64,000 nucleotides of DNA from Lumbricus terrestris (GCA_949752735.1 OX457036.1:85511487-85575486); one strand, 5' to 3'; counted from the stretch's first letter, positions 49,771-61,301 are shown. Translations and numbers: made by a program. The notes: generated from the sequence alone by a model not told the origin.

Positions 49771-52700
49771 GAAATTTTGGGAGTGAGTGAGTAAGCAGGT
49801 ATGGAATTGTACAATATGTATGGTTGTGAAGTTGAAAGATGCAAGTATTAGGAACTCAAGAAGTGAAGAAATTAGAAATATGTGGTTGAATATGCATGTT
49901 GTGGTGAAATTTTGAGAGTGAGTAAGTACGCAGATATGGAATTGTAGAATATGCATGTTTGTTAAGTTGAAAGATGTAAGTATTAGGAACTCAAGAAGTG
50001 AATAAATGAGAAGTATGTTGTTGAATATGCATGCTGTTGTGAAATTTTGGGAGTGAGTAAGTAAGCATGTATGGAATTGTAGAATATGCACGGTTGAGAA
50101 TTTGAAAGATGCAAGTATTAAGAATTGTAGGAATGAAGAAATGAGAAATATGACCATGTATGTGCATGTGTAAAGCTGTTGAATTGTTGAAACTTTGCGA
50201 ATAAGTATGTAAGTTGGCATGAAATTGACGAATTTGCATGGTTGAGAATTTGAAAGATGCAAGTATTAAGAATTGGAGGAATGAAGAAATGAGAAATATG
50301 ACCATGTATGCGCATGTGTAAAGCTGTTGAATTGTTGAAACTTTGTGAATATGTATGTAAGTTTGTATGAAATTGTTGAATTTGCATGATTGAGAATTCG
50401 AAAGATGCAAGTATAAAGACTTGGAGGGTTGAAGAACTGGAAATATGTCCATGTACGTGCACATGTAAAGCTGTTTATTGAAATTTTGTGAATAAGTAAG
50501 TAAGTTGGTATGAAATTGTAGAAATTACATGGTTGAGAATTTGAAAGATGCAAGTATTAAGAATTGGAGGAATGAAGAAGTGAGAAATATGACCATGTAT
50601 GCGCACGTGTAAAGCTGTTGAATTGGTGAAACTTTGTGAATAAGTAAGTAAGTTGGCATGAAATTGTTGAAATTGCATGGTTAGAATTTGAAAGATGCAT
50701 GTATTAAGAATTGAAGAATTGAAAAAATGAGAAAAATGTGTCTGTGTAAACGTGTTGAAGTATTGAAATTTTGTGAATAAGTAAGTAATTTGGTATGAAA
50801 TTGTGGAATTTGCACGGTTGAGAATTTGAAAGATGCAAGTATTAAGAACTGAATGTTTGAAGAAATGAGAAATATGTCCATGTACCTGTATGTGCACGTG
50901 TAAAGCTGTTGAATTGCTGAAACTTTGTGAATAAGTAAGTAAGTTGGTATGAAATTGTTGAAATTGCATGGTTAGAATTTGAAAGATGCATGTATTAAGA
51001 ATTGAAGAATTGAAAAAATGAGAAAAATGTGCCTGTGTAAACGTGTTGAAGTATTGAAATTTTGTGAATAAGTAAGTAATTTGGTATGAAATTGTGGAAT
51101 TTGCACGGTTGAGAATTTGAAATATGCAAGTATTAAGAACTGACAGATTGAAGAAATGAGAATCATGACCAGGAATGTGCATGTGTAAAGCTGCTGAATT
51201 GCTGAAATTTGGCGAATAGGTATGTAAGTTGGTATGAAATTGTTGAATTTGCACGGTTGAGAATTTGAATGATGCAAGTATTAAGAACTGTCTGTTTGAA
51301 GAAATGAGAAATATGACCATATATGTGTGCGTGTAAGTGTAAAGCTGTTGAATTGCTGAAGTTTGTTGAATAAGTAAGTAAGTTGGTATGAAATTGTTGA
51401 ATTTGCACGGTTGAGAATTTGAAATATGCAAGTATTAAGAACTGACAGATTGAAGAAATGAGAATCATGACCAGGAATGTGCATGTGTAAAGCTGCTGAA
51501 TTGCTGAAATTTGGCGAATAGCCTAGGTATGTAAGTTGGTATGAAATTGTTGAATTTGCACGGTTGAGAATTTGAATGATGCAAGTATTAAGAACTGTCT
51601 GTTTGAAGAAATGAGAAATATGACCATATATGTGTGCGTGTAAGTGTAAAGCTGTTGAATTGCTGAAGTTTGTTGAATAAGTAAGTAAGTTGGTATGAAA
51701 TTGTTGAATTTGCACGGTTGAGAATTTGAATGATGCAAGTATTAAGAACTGTCTGTTTGAAGAAATGAGAAATATGACCATGTACATGTATGTGCACGTG
51801 TAAAGCTGCTGAATTGTCGAAATTTGGTACAACTACATAAATTAAAGGACTTTTGAAAAAAAAAAAAATTGAATGCATCTGCAACATTTTTCATGCAAGT
51901 GAGCCAAAACATATGGTTATGTAACTACATACAATAAAGCTGTTTTGGAAAATTTAAGAATTTTCACTTAAGATAAATTTCTCATGTATATGACAGGTGT
52001 TGAAATGATGAAATTTTACAAGAAAGTAAGTAAGTAGTTATGGATTTGTGGAATTTGCGCGGTTGAGAAGTTGAAAGATGCAAATATTAAGGACTGAAGA
52101 TGCTGAAGTGTTGAAATTTTACAAGAAAGTAAGTAAGCATGCGTGGAATTTTTGCGATAAAATCTGTTGTAGGGTTGAAATTTTGTCAGTAAGTAAGCAT
52201 GTAGTTATGGATTTGTGGAATTTGCGCGGTTGAGAAGTTGAAAGATGCAAGTATTAAGGACTGAAGATGCTGAAGTGTTGAAATTTTACAAGAAAGTAAG
52301 TAAGCATGCGTGGAATTTTTGCGATAAAATCTGTTGTAGGGTTGAAATTTTGTCAGTAAGTAAGTATGTAGTTATGGATTTGTGGAATTTGTGCGGTTGA
52401 GAAGTTGAAAGATGCAAGTATTAAGGACTGAAGGTGTTGAAGTGTTGAAATTTTACAAGAAAGTAAGTAAGTAGTTATGGATTTGTGGAATTTGCACGGT
52501 TGAGAAGTTGAAAGATGCAAGTATTAAGGACTGATGGGTAAGTAGTTATGGATTTTTGGAATTTGTGCGGTTGAGAAGTTGAAAGATGTAAGTATTAAGG
52601 ACTGAAGGTGTTGAAGTGATGAAATTTTACAAGAAAGTAAGTAATCGGTCTATATTCAATTGGATTCTTCAGTGTAAAACACATTGTTAAGCAACTACTT

Positions 52701-53732
52701 ACAATAAAGGTGTTTTGGAAAATTTAAGAATTTTCAATTATGATAACTTTTTCATGCATGTGATCCAATCCATGCGTTTATACAACTACTTAAATTAAAG
52801 GACTTTTAAAAATTGATTGCATGTGTAAGATTTTTTCATGTATGTGAACCAAAACATATGGTTATGCAACTACTTACAATAAAGCTCTTTTGAAAAATTT
52901 AAGAATTTTCACTTAAGATAAAAAATTTTATGCCTGTGAGCCAAAACATGTGGTTATGCAACTACTTACAATAAAGCGCTTTTGAAAAATTTAAGAATTT
53001 TCACTTAAGATAAATTTTTTATGCAGGTGAGCCAAAACATATGGTTATGTAACTACTTACAATAAAGTTGTTTTGGAAAATTTAAGAATTTTCACTTAAG
53101 ATAAATAATCAACAGTATACCGCACAGATTGCTAATATTAAAACCACATGTGACAACACCGGTTTCCGATGCCAGCGCATAAGGCTTCCGATGACACGGA
53201 CAATAATCGGATTGACATGTCGATGCCTGCGGTGGTAGAATTGCTATACCGCACAGACTGCTAATATTAAAACCACATGTGACAACAACGCTTTCCGACG
53301 CCAGCGCATAAGGCTTCCCATGACACGGACAATAATTGGATTGACATGATGGTGCCTGCGGCGGCAGAATTGGTTGTGAAGATTTTGATTGGATAGGAGT
53401 TTGGTGTGTGGCTGCCCGGCGCACATGGATTAGTCCATGTTATACATGATCGCACACAGCCTTGGATTCTGATTGGTTGGGGACTTGCCCGGCGCTGCCC
53501 GCCACACCACCCTTTGGAGTTTACCATTTTGTATAGGGGGTGACTGCTCAGAGTTGATTGACAGGTCAAGTCACAATTGGAAGACTTGCAATGGGCGTGG
53601 CCATGCTACTAAGCCAGTGACGTCATAGATCTATTTTTAGGTGGAGTAGAAGGCTGGAGGAGGGGTGTGGAGTAGAATGATAACTAATTTGTGGGGGAGA
53701 GGTGGAGTAGCGCGATAACCCATTCAACTACT
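49770..53732 (-). repeat. Right arm of the fold-back element
   Basis: The inverse of the left arm, but about 1 kb longer because it carries more array units (about 49770-51830), some of a diverged type containing 'gaatttgaaagatgcaagta'. The outer part 51840-53732 follows the left arm almost base for base. At 51520 one unit has a 5-bp insertion that creates TAGCCTAGG. Confidence 0.88.
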
Positions 53733-54099
53733 GATATGTACTAAATTATAAATTGTACTTCATATTTTTTATTTATATAGCCTGTGCCTAAGGAGATTAT
53801 ATTAAAATAACTCTTATCAATTTCACTTCTTGTAGGGACCTAGCCTACTGCGTGTATTTAATGATTATTTTAAACAATTAATTTATTGCATCAGTTAGCC
53901 TAGCAGAATCCGTGAGAATACGGTGAAAACGTATGGAATATCAGACAAAAATAAAATTAACTAATAAATAAATAATAACAGTGTGTAAATAAAATAACAA
54001 AAGACAAAAGTTACCTAGAACTGAAAAACGGAATGAATCGGAACGGCAAAACTCACGAAAAAACGACGTTTTTTTTGAAAGAATACAGACTAAAAAAAC

Positions 54100-54420
54100 G
54101 TTTAAACAACTATTGGTAATACTGAAACCACTAAGCAGAGTGGCTCAACGGAAATTGTTTCTTCTTCATAGGGACACTCCTGGCAGGGACTGGGTTGACT
54201 GCAACTGGCGCCAAATGAATAAGTGGTATTCTACGGATATTTACGAACCCACGTACTTAACCGGACGGTGGTTCCTTGATTTAAATAAACTTATCGCAGG
54301 AGTATAAATTAACCAAAGCACAGTGTAATCATGCACCGAAGCTGTAGGACTGTAGGTCTACACAATGCAATGCAGGGCTCTAATAAGAGCTCTGCATTGT
54401 TAGGCTATAATTTATGGAGA
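54100..54420 (+). repeat. Segmental duplication unit, right part
   Basis: Continues the unit at 44205-44765 and matches 57880-58165: 'attgtttctt', 'gcagggac', 'gatatttac', 'acttaaccggacg', 'gcaccgaag' and 'ttaggct'. An open frame from 54113 ends at 54307; its counterpart at 57900 is broken, so it is probably not coding. Confidence 0.75.
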
Positions 54421-55164
54421 TGCGTGAACATTAAACCCGTCGCGTGAAAAATTAAACCCGTCTTCCGTTTCGCGTGACCCTTTGATTAATAACATACAGA
54501 TAGGCTTCCAATTGCTTCCTTGTTCGTTTGTTTTCTGATCAATTGCTTCTCAGTTCTCATGTCTCAGCATGACAAAAACCTACATGTAGGTCTATTAACG
54601 CACATTCACACTGAAATGACGAGTAGCCACACACACACGAATACATGCATTCACACGTAGGCCTACATTCTCGAGAGCACATTTAGGCCTATTGTATGGG
54701 TCTATTTGTGTTATTTGGGTTATGAAATCTATCATTCAATGTTCAGACACGACAGAATTCAAATTTATCAGTTAAAAATAATTAGTCAAATATAATTTAG
54801 ATCACGCGCACACCACTCATCCAAGATGGATAGGGTCTACTCAGAGACACCCCCATGGCAGACCAGACTAAAGAGAGCAGTTGTTAAGTGTTTGTAAAGT
54901 GTGTGACACTGTGTGTAGGCTACACATTACAGCTATAGATCTATAGAAATTAGAAAACGAACGAAAATCATGAATGTTATCTGTCTTGCACACTACACAG
55001 TCGTCTCTCACGAATAAGCATCAATTTTCATGTCTCTGATAGTGCACATTTCTACTCAAAAAGTGTGTTATTTAAAAAAACATTTTGTATGTAATATTAT
55101 ATTTGGCTTATGTTTCTCATTTTCTACTCAGCCTCCTCTGACTTAGGCTATAGATTTATAAGCC

Positions 55165-55700
55165 ACTAGATGTGTTACCCGGCGTTGCCCGGGAAATTTA
55201 GGGTTTTAAACACTGCTCCACTGTGGTACCCATCGTTGACCGCTAAATTTCGGGCTTTCGCCATTCCTCCACCCCACCCCGCTTCCCCAAAAAGTCAAAC
55301 GTAATCCGCCTCTGCGGGGCGCTACGGAAATTATTACTGGGCTTGTATGACGTCATTCGGACTGTAGACTCTTTACTAAAGCGTGAGCGATTATTGATGA
55401 AATCTGTCTTTAAACGCTTCTGTGTTATAACGCTAATAACTCGAGTTCTAAAGTGAAATTTAGGGTTTTAAACACTACTCCACTGTGGCGCCCATCGTTG
55501 ACTGCTAAATTTCGGGTTTTCGCCAACCCTCCACCCCACCTCGCTTCTTCAAAAAGCCAAACGTGACCCGCCCCTGCAGGGCGCTGCGGAAATTATTACT
55601 GGGCGGGTACGACGTCATGCGGGAGTAGACTCTTCACTAAAGCGCTCGCGTGATCGATTATTGATTAAATCTGTTTTAAAAAGCTAATAACTCTTGTTCT
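55165..55700 (+). repeat. Two tandem copies of a unit of about 265 bp headed by CCCGGCGTTGCCCGGG
   Basis: Copy 1 from about 55188 and copy 2 from about 55455 share 'aaatttagggttttaaacac', 'cccatcgttgac', 'ggcgctgcggaaattattac' (one mismatch), 'gacgtcat' and 'agactcttcactaaagcg'. The block opens with the small hairpin CCCGGCGTTGCCCGGG. Probably a retroelement remnant of unknown class. The flanks 54420-55160 and 55700-56560 show nothing I can name. Confidence 0.7.
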
Positions 55701-56559
55701 AAAGTGAATTAAAAGCTGAAAATAGTTGCGTTGACCTTATAATTTGGATAAGAATCGATTGCAAAATTTTTGGTAAACCGACGCTGTTTCATTTCCCAGC
55801 CTATTTTGTTACGAAGAGTTAAAATGCGTACAAACAAACAAACATATGGAAACTTTCGGAATTATAATATAAGATGCAAGAATAATTTATATGGCTTCGT
55901 TTGTGATATTTTGTTGACACCTTTCCACGGTCAGCATAAGTCATTAGAGCACTGTTTGCTTATCCTGTTGATAATGATCTTTGTTCTTCTAAAATAAAAA
56001 TTAAATTTATTCGACTACGTTTCTTTTGTAGAGCTTAAAAACAGTTTACAAATTGTCTTAACAATTGCTCTTCGGCCATGCCACATAAACAGTACTGAAA
56101 TCCGTTAACAAAGTTGCTTTGTAATAGTTTCGAAGTCCGGTTGTCACCAACAGGTGGTTGATTATAATGCAGTATAACCTACATGTAATCTAGGCAAATG
56201 GGAAGTTCAAGGCTAGCTACTTTTCTGGGTGTTAAATTTTGATGACACCATCACCATTTATTGGGGTGCCCTCACAATTTTCAAACTATTGTTTACATTC
56301 ATCATAATGAAAACTGTAGGACGCAGGAAATTTGATAGAACATAGAAAAGCCAGAAGCCAGGATGAGTCTTCCATTTGAACTCAATTGACTTTAAAGAAT
56401 TCAGAAAACGAACTGAATTGTGCAGCGATTTGCGAAACTTCAGACCAGCGACTGAGAAGCCAGACAGCCCTACATTGTTTATGTGCAAGACACATCAAAA
56501 GTCACATAATCCCATAGTTGAGTTCAGTATCTTGTTGTTTGAGAAGTAAGCAGGGAACA

Positions 56560-56765
56560 GACACAAGTCGGTTGGTTAGGATGTCGGTCTGCTAGCCTAA
56601 TTTGTCAACTGTAAGTCGAATGCTGAGCCGGATTCTTTGCTCAATAGCTAGTCAGATAGTGCCATGCGAAGTGAGCTACAATAGCGGTTATGTCTGCTAA
56701 CATTCAAAATAGCCTACTGGTCAGTAGAATTCAGTCGGCCTTATGTGCCAAAACAGTTCCGCGTC
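56560..56765 (+). repeat. tRNA-like SINE (family C)
   Basis: 'gtcggttggttaggatgtcg' resembles a tRNA A-box part. The body shares 'ggattctttgctcaatag' and 'tgcgaagtgagctac' with 37820-38110. Confidence 0.6.
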
Positions 56766-56807
56766 TACGCTATTACGCCAAAAGAACCCTTCTGCATAGA
56801 CCACGTA

Positions 56808-57047
56808 CAGGAGGGACCATACGGCTTTTGGCCAATATCTTGACCAAAAGTAGGAATTTCGAAATGAAATTTTGCAGACGTCTAGAAAATTTATATATGG
56901 CCAGATTTTATCAAAATATTTCAAAAAGAACCAAAGTTATATCACTTTTAGTGAGGCCACCCACCATTTTTTGACGAATCAAAAACTAAATTCTTACTTT
57001 TGGTCAAGATATTGGCAAAAAACCGTAGGAGTTTTTTGCCCGCCCTG
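56808..57047. mobile_element. TA-flanked mariner-like MITE (240 bp)
   Basis: Ends CAGGAGGGACC and, as complement, CAGGGCGGGC, each next to TA. Subterminal 'ggccaatatcttgaccaaaa' is inverted at the other end. The TACAGGG start is typical of Tc1/mariner relatives. Confidence 0.8.
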
Positions 57048-58165
57048 TATAATTCAGTGTCTCAATGACTTGTGCATCTGAATATATATCAATGCAGTGA
57101 ATGCACCGATTATAATAGCATACAATCATTTTTAGCCGAGCTTCTTTGCCGATTCATTCATTCTGAGAATTTATATAGCGCCTCTTCAAGAAAGCTACTG
57201 AGAATCGCTCTCTGCGCTGACCTGTCTGATGTTAAGTGTCATTAAGACAATAAAAACAATTACTCATAGTTTGCATTGAGATACCACACCCCTAGGTAGA
57301 AATATTCTGCCTAGGCACCATAGCCGTCTATAAGAGTTATAATATTTTGCTGGTTTCAAACTTTTGCTTGATTGAATTCTTATAAAAAAAATAAAACCAT
57401 GAAGAGTAAAAGCCAATTTCTAACGTCAATACTTCAAATAGTCTGTTATTTGAGCATGTTTAAAGTTTTCTGCGAAGGTGACAGACCAGCATCTTTTAAC
57501 ATTAAGCTATCTAGTAGACCTATTCAGATAGTCCCAGGGTGAGAATTGCCGAAGGGTTGGGTGTTTCAACCTCCCAGTCTTTCCTAATACCCCATAGTAA
57601 AATCTGTTTCTCACACCCCAATTCCAAGACAATAATGGTCAAGATATTGTTATTTTTTCACAATTCTTACACTGGATATGCGATAGTTTGATGCTTCGGA
57701 GGAATATAGCGTAAGCCTACATGTACGTGGTATTGCGTTCGTTATTTTTCGTATAGGAACATGGGTAAAATTTCAAAAGATGTAAGAATGATGGCAAGAT
57801 AGCTTGTAGATTTAAACCGATCGATATTTCTGTATGCAGGCCTAGTAGGCTACTGCAATCACTCAGCAGTGACTCAACGTACATTGTTTCTTTATTCATA
57901 AGGCAGCCTCAATTTTAGACGATTCCAGCAGGGACAGGGCTGATTGCAACAGACGCCACGTGCCGCCGTATTCGATGGATATTTATAATTTATCGATCCA
58001 CATACTTAACCGGACGTAGATTCGCTTAATTTAAATAGGCCTAGACTTATCACTGGAGCATAAATTAATCAGAATGAAGTGTATGCACCGAAGATGCATA
58101 GAATGCAGCACATGGTTCTAAATCAGAGCTCAGAATTGTATTAGGCTAGATATGGAGATGCACAT
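57040..58165 (+). repeat. Segmental duplication unit, intact copy
   Basis: The uninterrupted counterpart of 44205-44765 plus 54100-54420, containing the third signal-peptide exon. A short 'tttatatagcgcctcttcaa' tail repeat lies at 57170. Confidence 0.75.
57399..57477 (+). CDS. Signal-peptide first exon of a paralogous gene (copy 3)
   Basis: ATG opens MKSKSQFLTSILQIVCYLSM then FKVFCE and GAAG|GTGACA, phase 1. It is 79 nt, the same length as exon 1 of the receptor phosphatase. The LTS.LQ.V.YL..FKV.C pattern is shared with 43898. The donor is weaker than in the other copies. No downstream exon recognised. Confidence 0.6.
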
Positions 58166-58631
58166 AGGCGTAATTTTTATTGTGACCGTGGTTGGTGTTC
58201 AGCCACCAACACTTTCAAAAGTGGTAGTGATAGTCACGACCACTTATTTGGTCCCGGAAAGAATTTTACTTTTGAACTTGAAAGCATTTGGCTGTCTTCC
58301 GTATAGGTTGTGCAGTATGCATGCTAGTGTGGTTCTTATTTTAAAATTTTGGGTTTTTGGAAGTCGAACCCTATAAACCTGTTCCAAAAGACAAAGTAAT
58401 AACTCGTGCAAAAATTTAGTCTATTTGCTTAACATTTAGAGGTAGCTCAAGAAGGTTGAATTTATTGGTATATTCCATAGTTGGTTAACAATGAATAAAT
58501 CAATACAAAACTTCAGGAAACTTTATTATTGTGATACTTATTTTCATGCTTACGTTCAATCCTCCATAGTTTGACATTGCGCAGATGAATGCTTTTAGCT
58601 TAATTAAAATCCAAGAAGATATAAAGACTTT

Positions 58632-60508
58632 TTGATTGCCCAGAGAGAGAAAGGTCGTCGTGGCTGCATGATTTCTGTAGACAGTGTGCTTACAGCAAAG
58701 GAACAGCGAGTAGCGAAACGAAACCGGGCAGCAATGAACAGAAAGCTGCTAGCTGATAAACAGAAGGAAACGGCTGATAGGCCTAAGATTATTAGAATTA
58801 AGTCAGCCTCTAATATTGATGAAAGCAATGACAATTCCAGCACTTCAGGAGAAGACCAAGAAGAGGTTTGTGGACTCACAGCACCTGCAAGCCGCAAAAA
58901 GAGGGTGCGACTGAACATCATGACACCCAGTTTAGCTGCAGTCCTGGATAGAACGACACTGAGCGACAGAAAGGCAACATTTGTATTTAATAGCAACAAT
59001 TGCTCAAAGCCTTGGCCATGATGTCCTGGAGTTAAATGTAAATCGTTCGTCAATCCATAGAGCTAGAAAGCACTATCGAGCGGAAATTGCTTCACAGCTT
59101 AAAGAGCAGTTTCAAGGAAATGTCTCACTCGAGGTTCACTGGAATGGCAAACTCCTGAGAGATCTTACTGGGAAGGAACTTGTTGATCGATTGCCAGTAA
59201 TAGTTGCGGGAGATGGAGTCAATCAGTTACTTGGTGTTCCCAAATTGACTTCCGGTACAGGTGAAGCTCAGACCTCCGCAGTGGCCCATTTGATAGAAAA
59301 CTGGGGCCTTGTTGATCGCATAGCTTCAATGTGTTTTGATACCACTTCCAGTAACACAGGAAAAGTAAATGGCGCTTGTGTTCTGCTGGAACATAAACTT
59401 GGTAAGAAGCTTTTGCATCTGGCATGTCGGCACCATATAATGTAGTTAGTTCTAGCTGCTGCCTTTCACGACAGTTTTGGAGTAACCTCAGGGCCAGATG
59501 TCGCCATGTTCAAACGTTTCCAGATGAACTGGAGCAATATTGATCAGGCCAAATATGAAACTGGAGCAGATCATGAAGAGATAGCAAGTCTGCCAAAAGA
59601 TGATAAGGACAGCCTGCTGGCATTTTCTGAAAACCAGCTTCACCATTGTCAGCCAAGAGATGACTATCGGGAATACATAGAGCTTGTGATAATTTTCCTT
59701 GGATGTGTACCACCACGCGGAATATCATTTAGGGCTCCTGGAGCCACACACCATGCTAGGTGGATGGCAAAAGCACTGTACTCCTTAAAGATATGGATAT
59801 TTCGTGGTCAATTTAAACTTGTCGCTGGAGAAGAGAAGGGACTCAAGATCTATCGAATTTGTGCATCTTCATAGTTCGCATCTATTTCAGAGCCTGGTTC
59901 ATGGCTTCAAATCCTATTGCATCTTCAAATCATGATTTTAACTTCCTTCAGCTCTTGAACCAGTACGAAACAGTGAACAGATCTATAGCCAAAGCTATGC
60001 AAAAGAAATTTGCTGATTACCTATGGTACCTGAGGGAAGAACTTGTCGACTTTACCTTTTTTGATGCATCAGTCAGTGTCTGTTGAATCCAAACGAGCAA
60101 TGGTTAAGGCAATTAATAGAAAGAAAAGTACAGAAGAACCTGCCAAACGCGCCAAAATTGAAATGAGGAAATGTCAAAACATCCGAATTGAAGACTTCGT
60201 GACAACAAAATAATACAATGAATTTCTTCTGCCGGCTTGGCATTTCGACTGGATTTTTGAATTGCAATCCGGACTTATGGCCACAGAAAGATGATTATAA
60301 GGGTGCCATCAAGACTGTTGAACATCTGAGGGTTGTCAATGACAATGCTGAAAGAGGTGTTGCCCTCATTGAGGAGTACAACAGCATTATCACGAAAAAA
60401 GAAAATCAAAAACAGTATTTGCTTCAAGTCGTCCAGGAACATCGTCGACTGTTTCCTACTTGCAGAAAAAACTTCTTTACTTCAGGATCGTTACCATGCA
60501 ATTCATAG
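58632..60508 (+). pseudogene. Decayed transposase-like gene, family not named
   Basis: A run of frames on one strand. 58632-58980: charged N-terminus (AKEQRVAKRNRAAMNRKLLA). After a frameshift near 58985: SLGHDVLELNVNRSSIHRAR, DRLPVIVAGDGVNQLLGVPK, CFDTTSSNTGKVNGACVLLE, LACRHHIM. Then an in-frame TAG at 59443, with the same frame resuming LVLAAAFHDSFG to 59874. A further shifted part at 60218-60508 contains RVVNDNAERGVALIEEYN. Multi-copy proteins with this 'GDG..FDTT.SNTG..CRHHI..ND.AERGV' plan occur in many invertebrate genomes, from memory. The spaced acidic residues suggest a DDE-type transposase, but I cannot assign the family. Two or more frameshifts and stops make this copy non-functional. 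Confidence 0.75.
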
Positions 60509-60930
60509 ACAATTGCATGATAGGAAATCTGCTGAAGGACTGTAATAAAGCTTCTCATAGACTCTCTACACATAAGATGGCTAATTTTTTTACCTGGCTG
60601 AAGTTTGCTAAGATGTATATCTAATTTGTAATTTTGTATGTAAAATTAATGGTTTCGCAGAAATCAAGGAAAATTAAGGTCTCGTGAGCTACCTAAAAAT
60701 GTTAAAATATTCACCTACAATTTGTCTGGAGATGATTCTGTACTAATTGGAACCTATCTGTGGGGTTTTACCAAAAGAAATCAAACATTTATTTTTTCCT
60801 GTACTGCTAAGGACCACACTAATGCATGCATGCTTAAAATCGCAAAGAGGGAAACCATTTTGTTTCCTTAATAAACATTGCCTTCATTTGACTTCATTTA
60901 TCTTTTGTTTGTTTGTTTGTATGTGCACTT

Positions 60931-61127
60931 GTTATAGCGTCCCTTCAAGCTCACTACTCAGAGGCGCTCCCGAATGCAGAGCGGACACTGCATCGGAGTT
61001 TCACGCCGAAGCGCTGAGCAATTGTGAGTGAAGAACTTGCCCAAGGTCCTTACGCGGCGAGGTGGATTCGAACCTCGAACCTTCCGGCTTCAAGGCAACG
61101 ACGCCACCACTACACCACCGCGTCCCA
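60931..61127 (-). repeat. tRNA-derived SINE (family B), near full length
   Basis: On the minus strand it starts 'gggacgcggtggtgtagtgg' (A box) and has 'ggttcgaatccacctcg' (B box), a body with 'caattgctcagcgcttcggc', and a tail 'gagcgcctctgagtagtgag' followed by 'cttgaagggacgctat'. A (GTTT)n tract abuts the tail. That tail equals the 3' end of the LINE remnant near 40100. Confidence 0.85.
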
Positions 61128-61301
61128 CAACTTGAAGAGCGCTAAGCAAGTTTACGCCTAATAGTACTAAGATTTCTTCTATGAAGCCATAATAAAACTG
61201 AAACGCGTCAGTAAAATTGCCTCGTAATAATATTAATGTTCTGGGTTCATCGATTATTGGTGGATCATTGTAAAGCAGTGCTTCAGTTTCAAAAACTCAA
61301 C

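Larger units (their letters stand above)
45177..53732. mobile_element. Giant fold-back transposon (8.56 kb) with long tandem-repeat inverted arms
   Basis: The left arm (45177-about 48150) reappears as complement in the right arm (about 49770-53732). Both ends start AGTAGTTGAATGGGTTATCG, and GATATG lies just outside each (45171-45176 and 53733-53738). From the edge inward each arm has a unique block, a doubled block of about 125 bp, a repeat of about 90 bp, a block of mixed repeats and a 148/154-bp array. In the stretches I compared the arms are almost identical. The 1.6-kb centre has no gene I know. Fold-back elements with repeat-built arms are known (TU in sea urchin, FB in Drosophila, from memory). 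AG/CT ends with a 6-bp duplication also occur in Polinton/Maverick elements, but none of their genes is seen. Confidence 0.9.

Noticed and set aside
47022..51887. Many long overlapping open frames in the fold-back arms (up to 318 codons)
   Set aside because: They occur in several frames of the same strand, follow the 148/154-bp period, and show no domain; stops are simply rare in the repeat unit.
45177..53732. Complete Polinton/Maverick
   Set aside because: Ends and duplication length fit, but I see no polymerase, integrase, ATPase, protease or capsid frame, and the arms are repeat-built.
54113..54307. Small gene or exon with DCNWRQMNKWYS
   Set aside because: The duplicated counterpart near 57900 does not keep the frame, and no splice phase joins it to the signal exon at 44466 without a stop in two of three frames.
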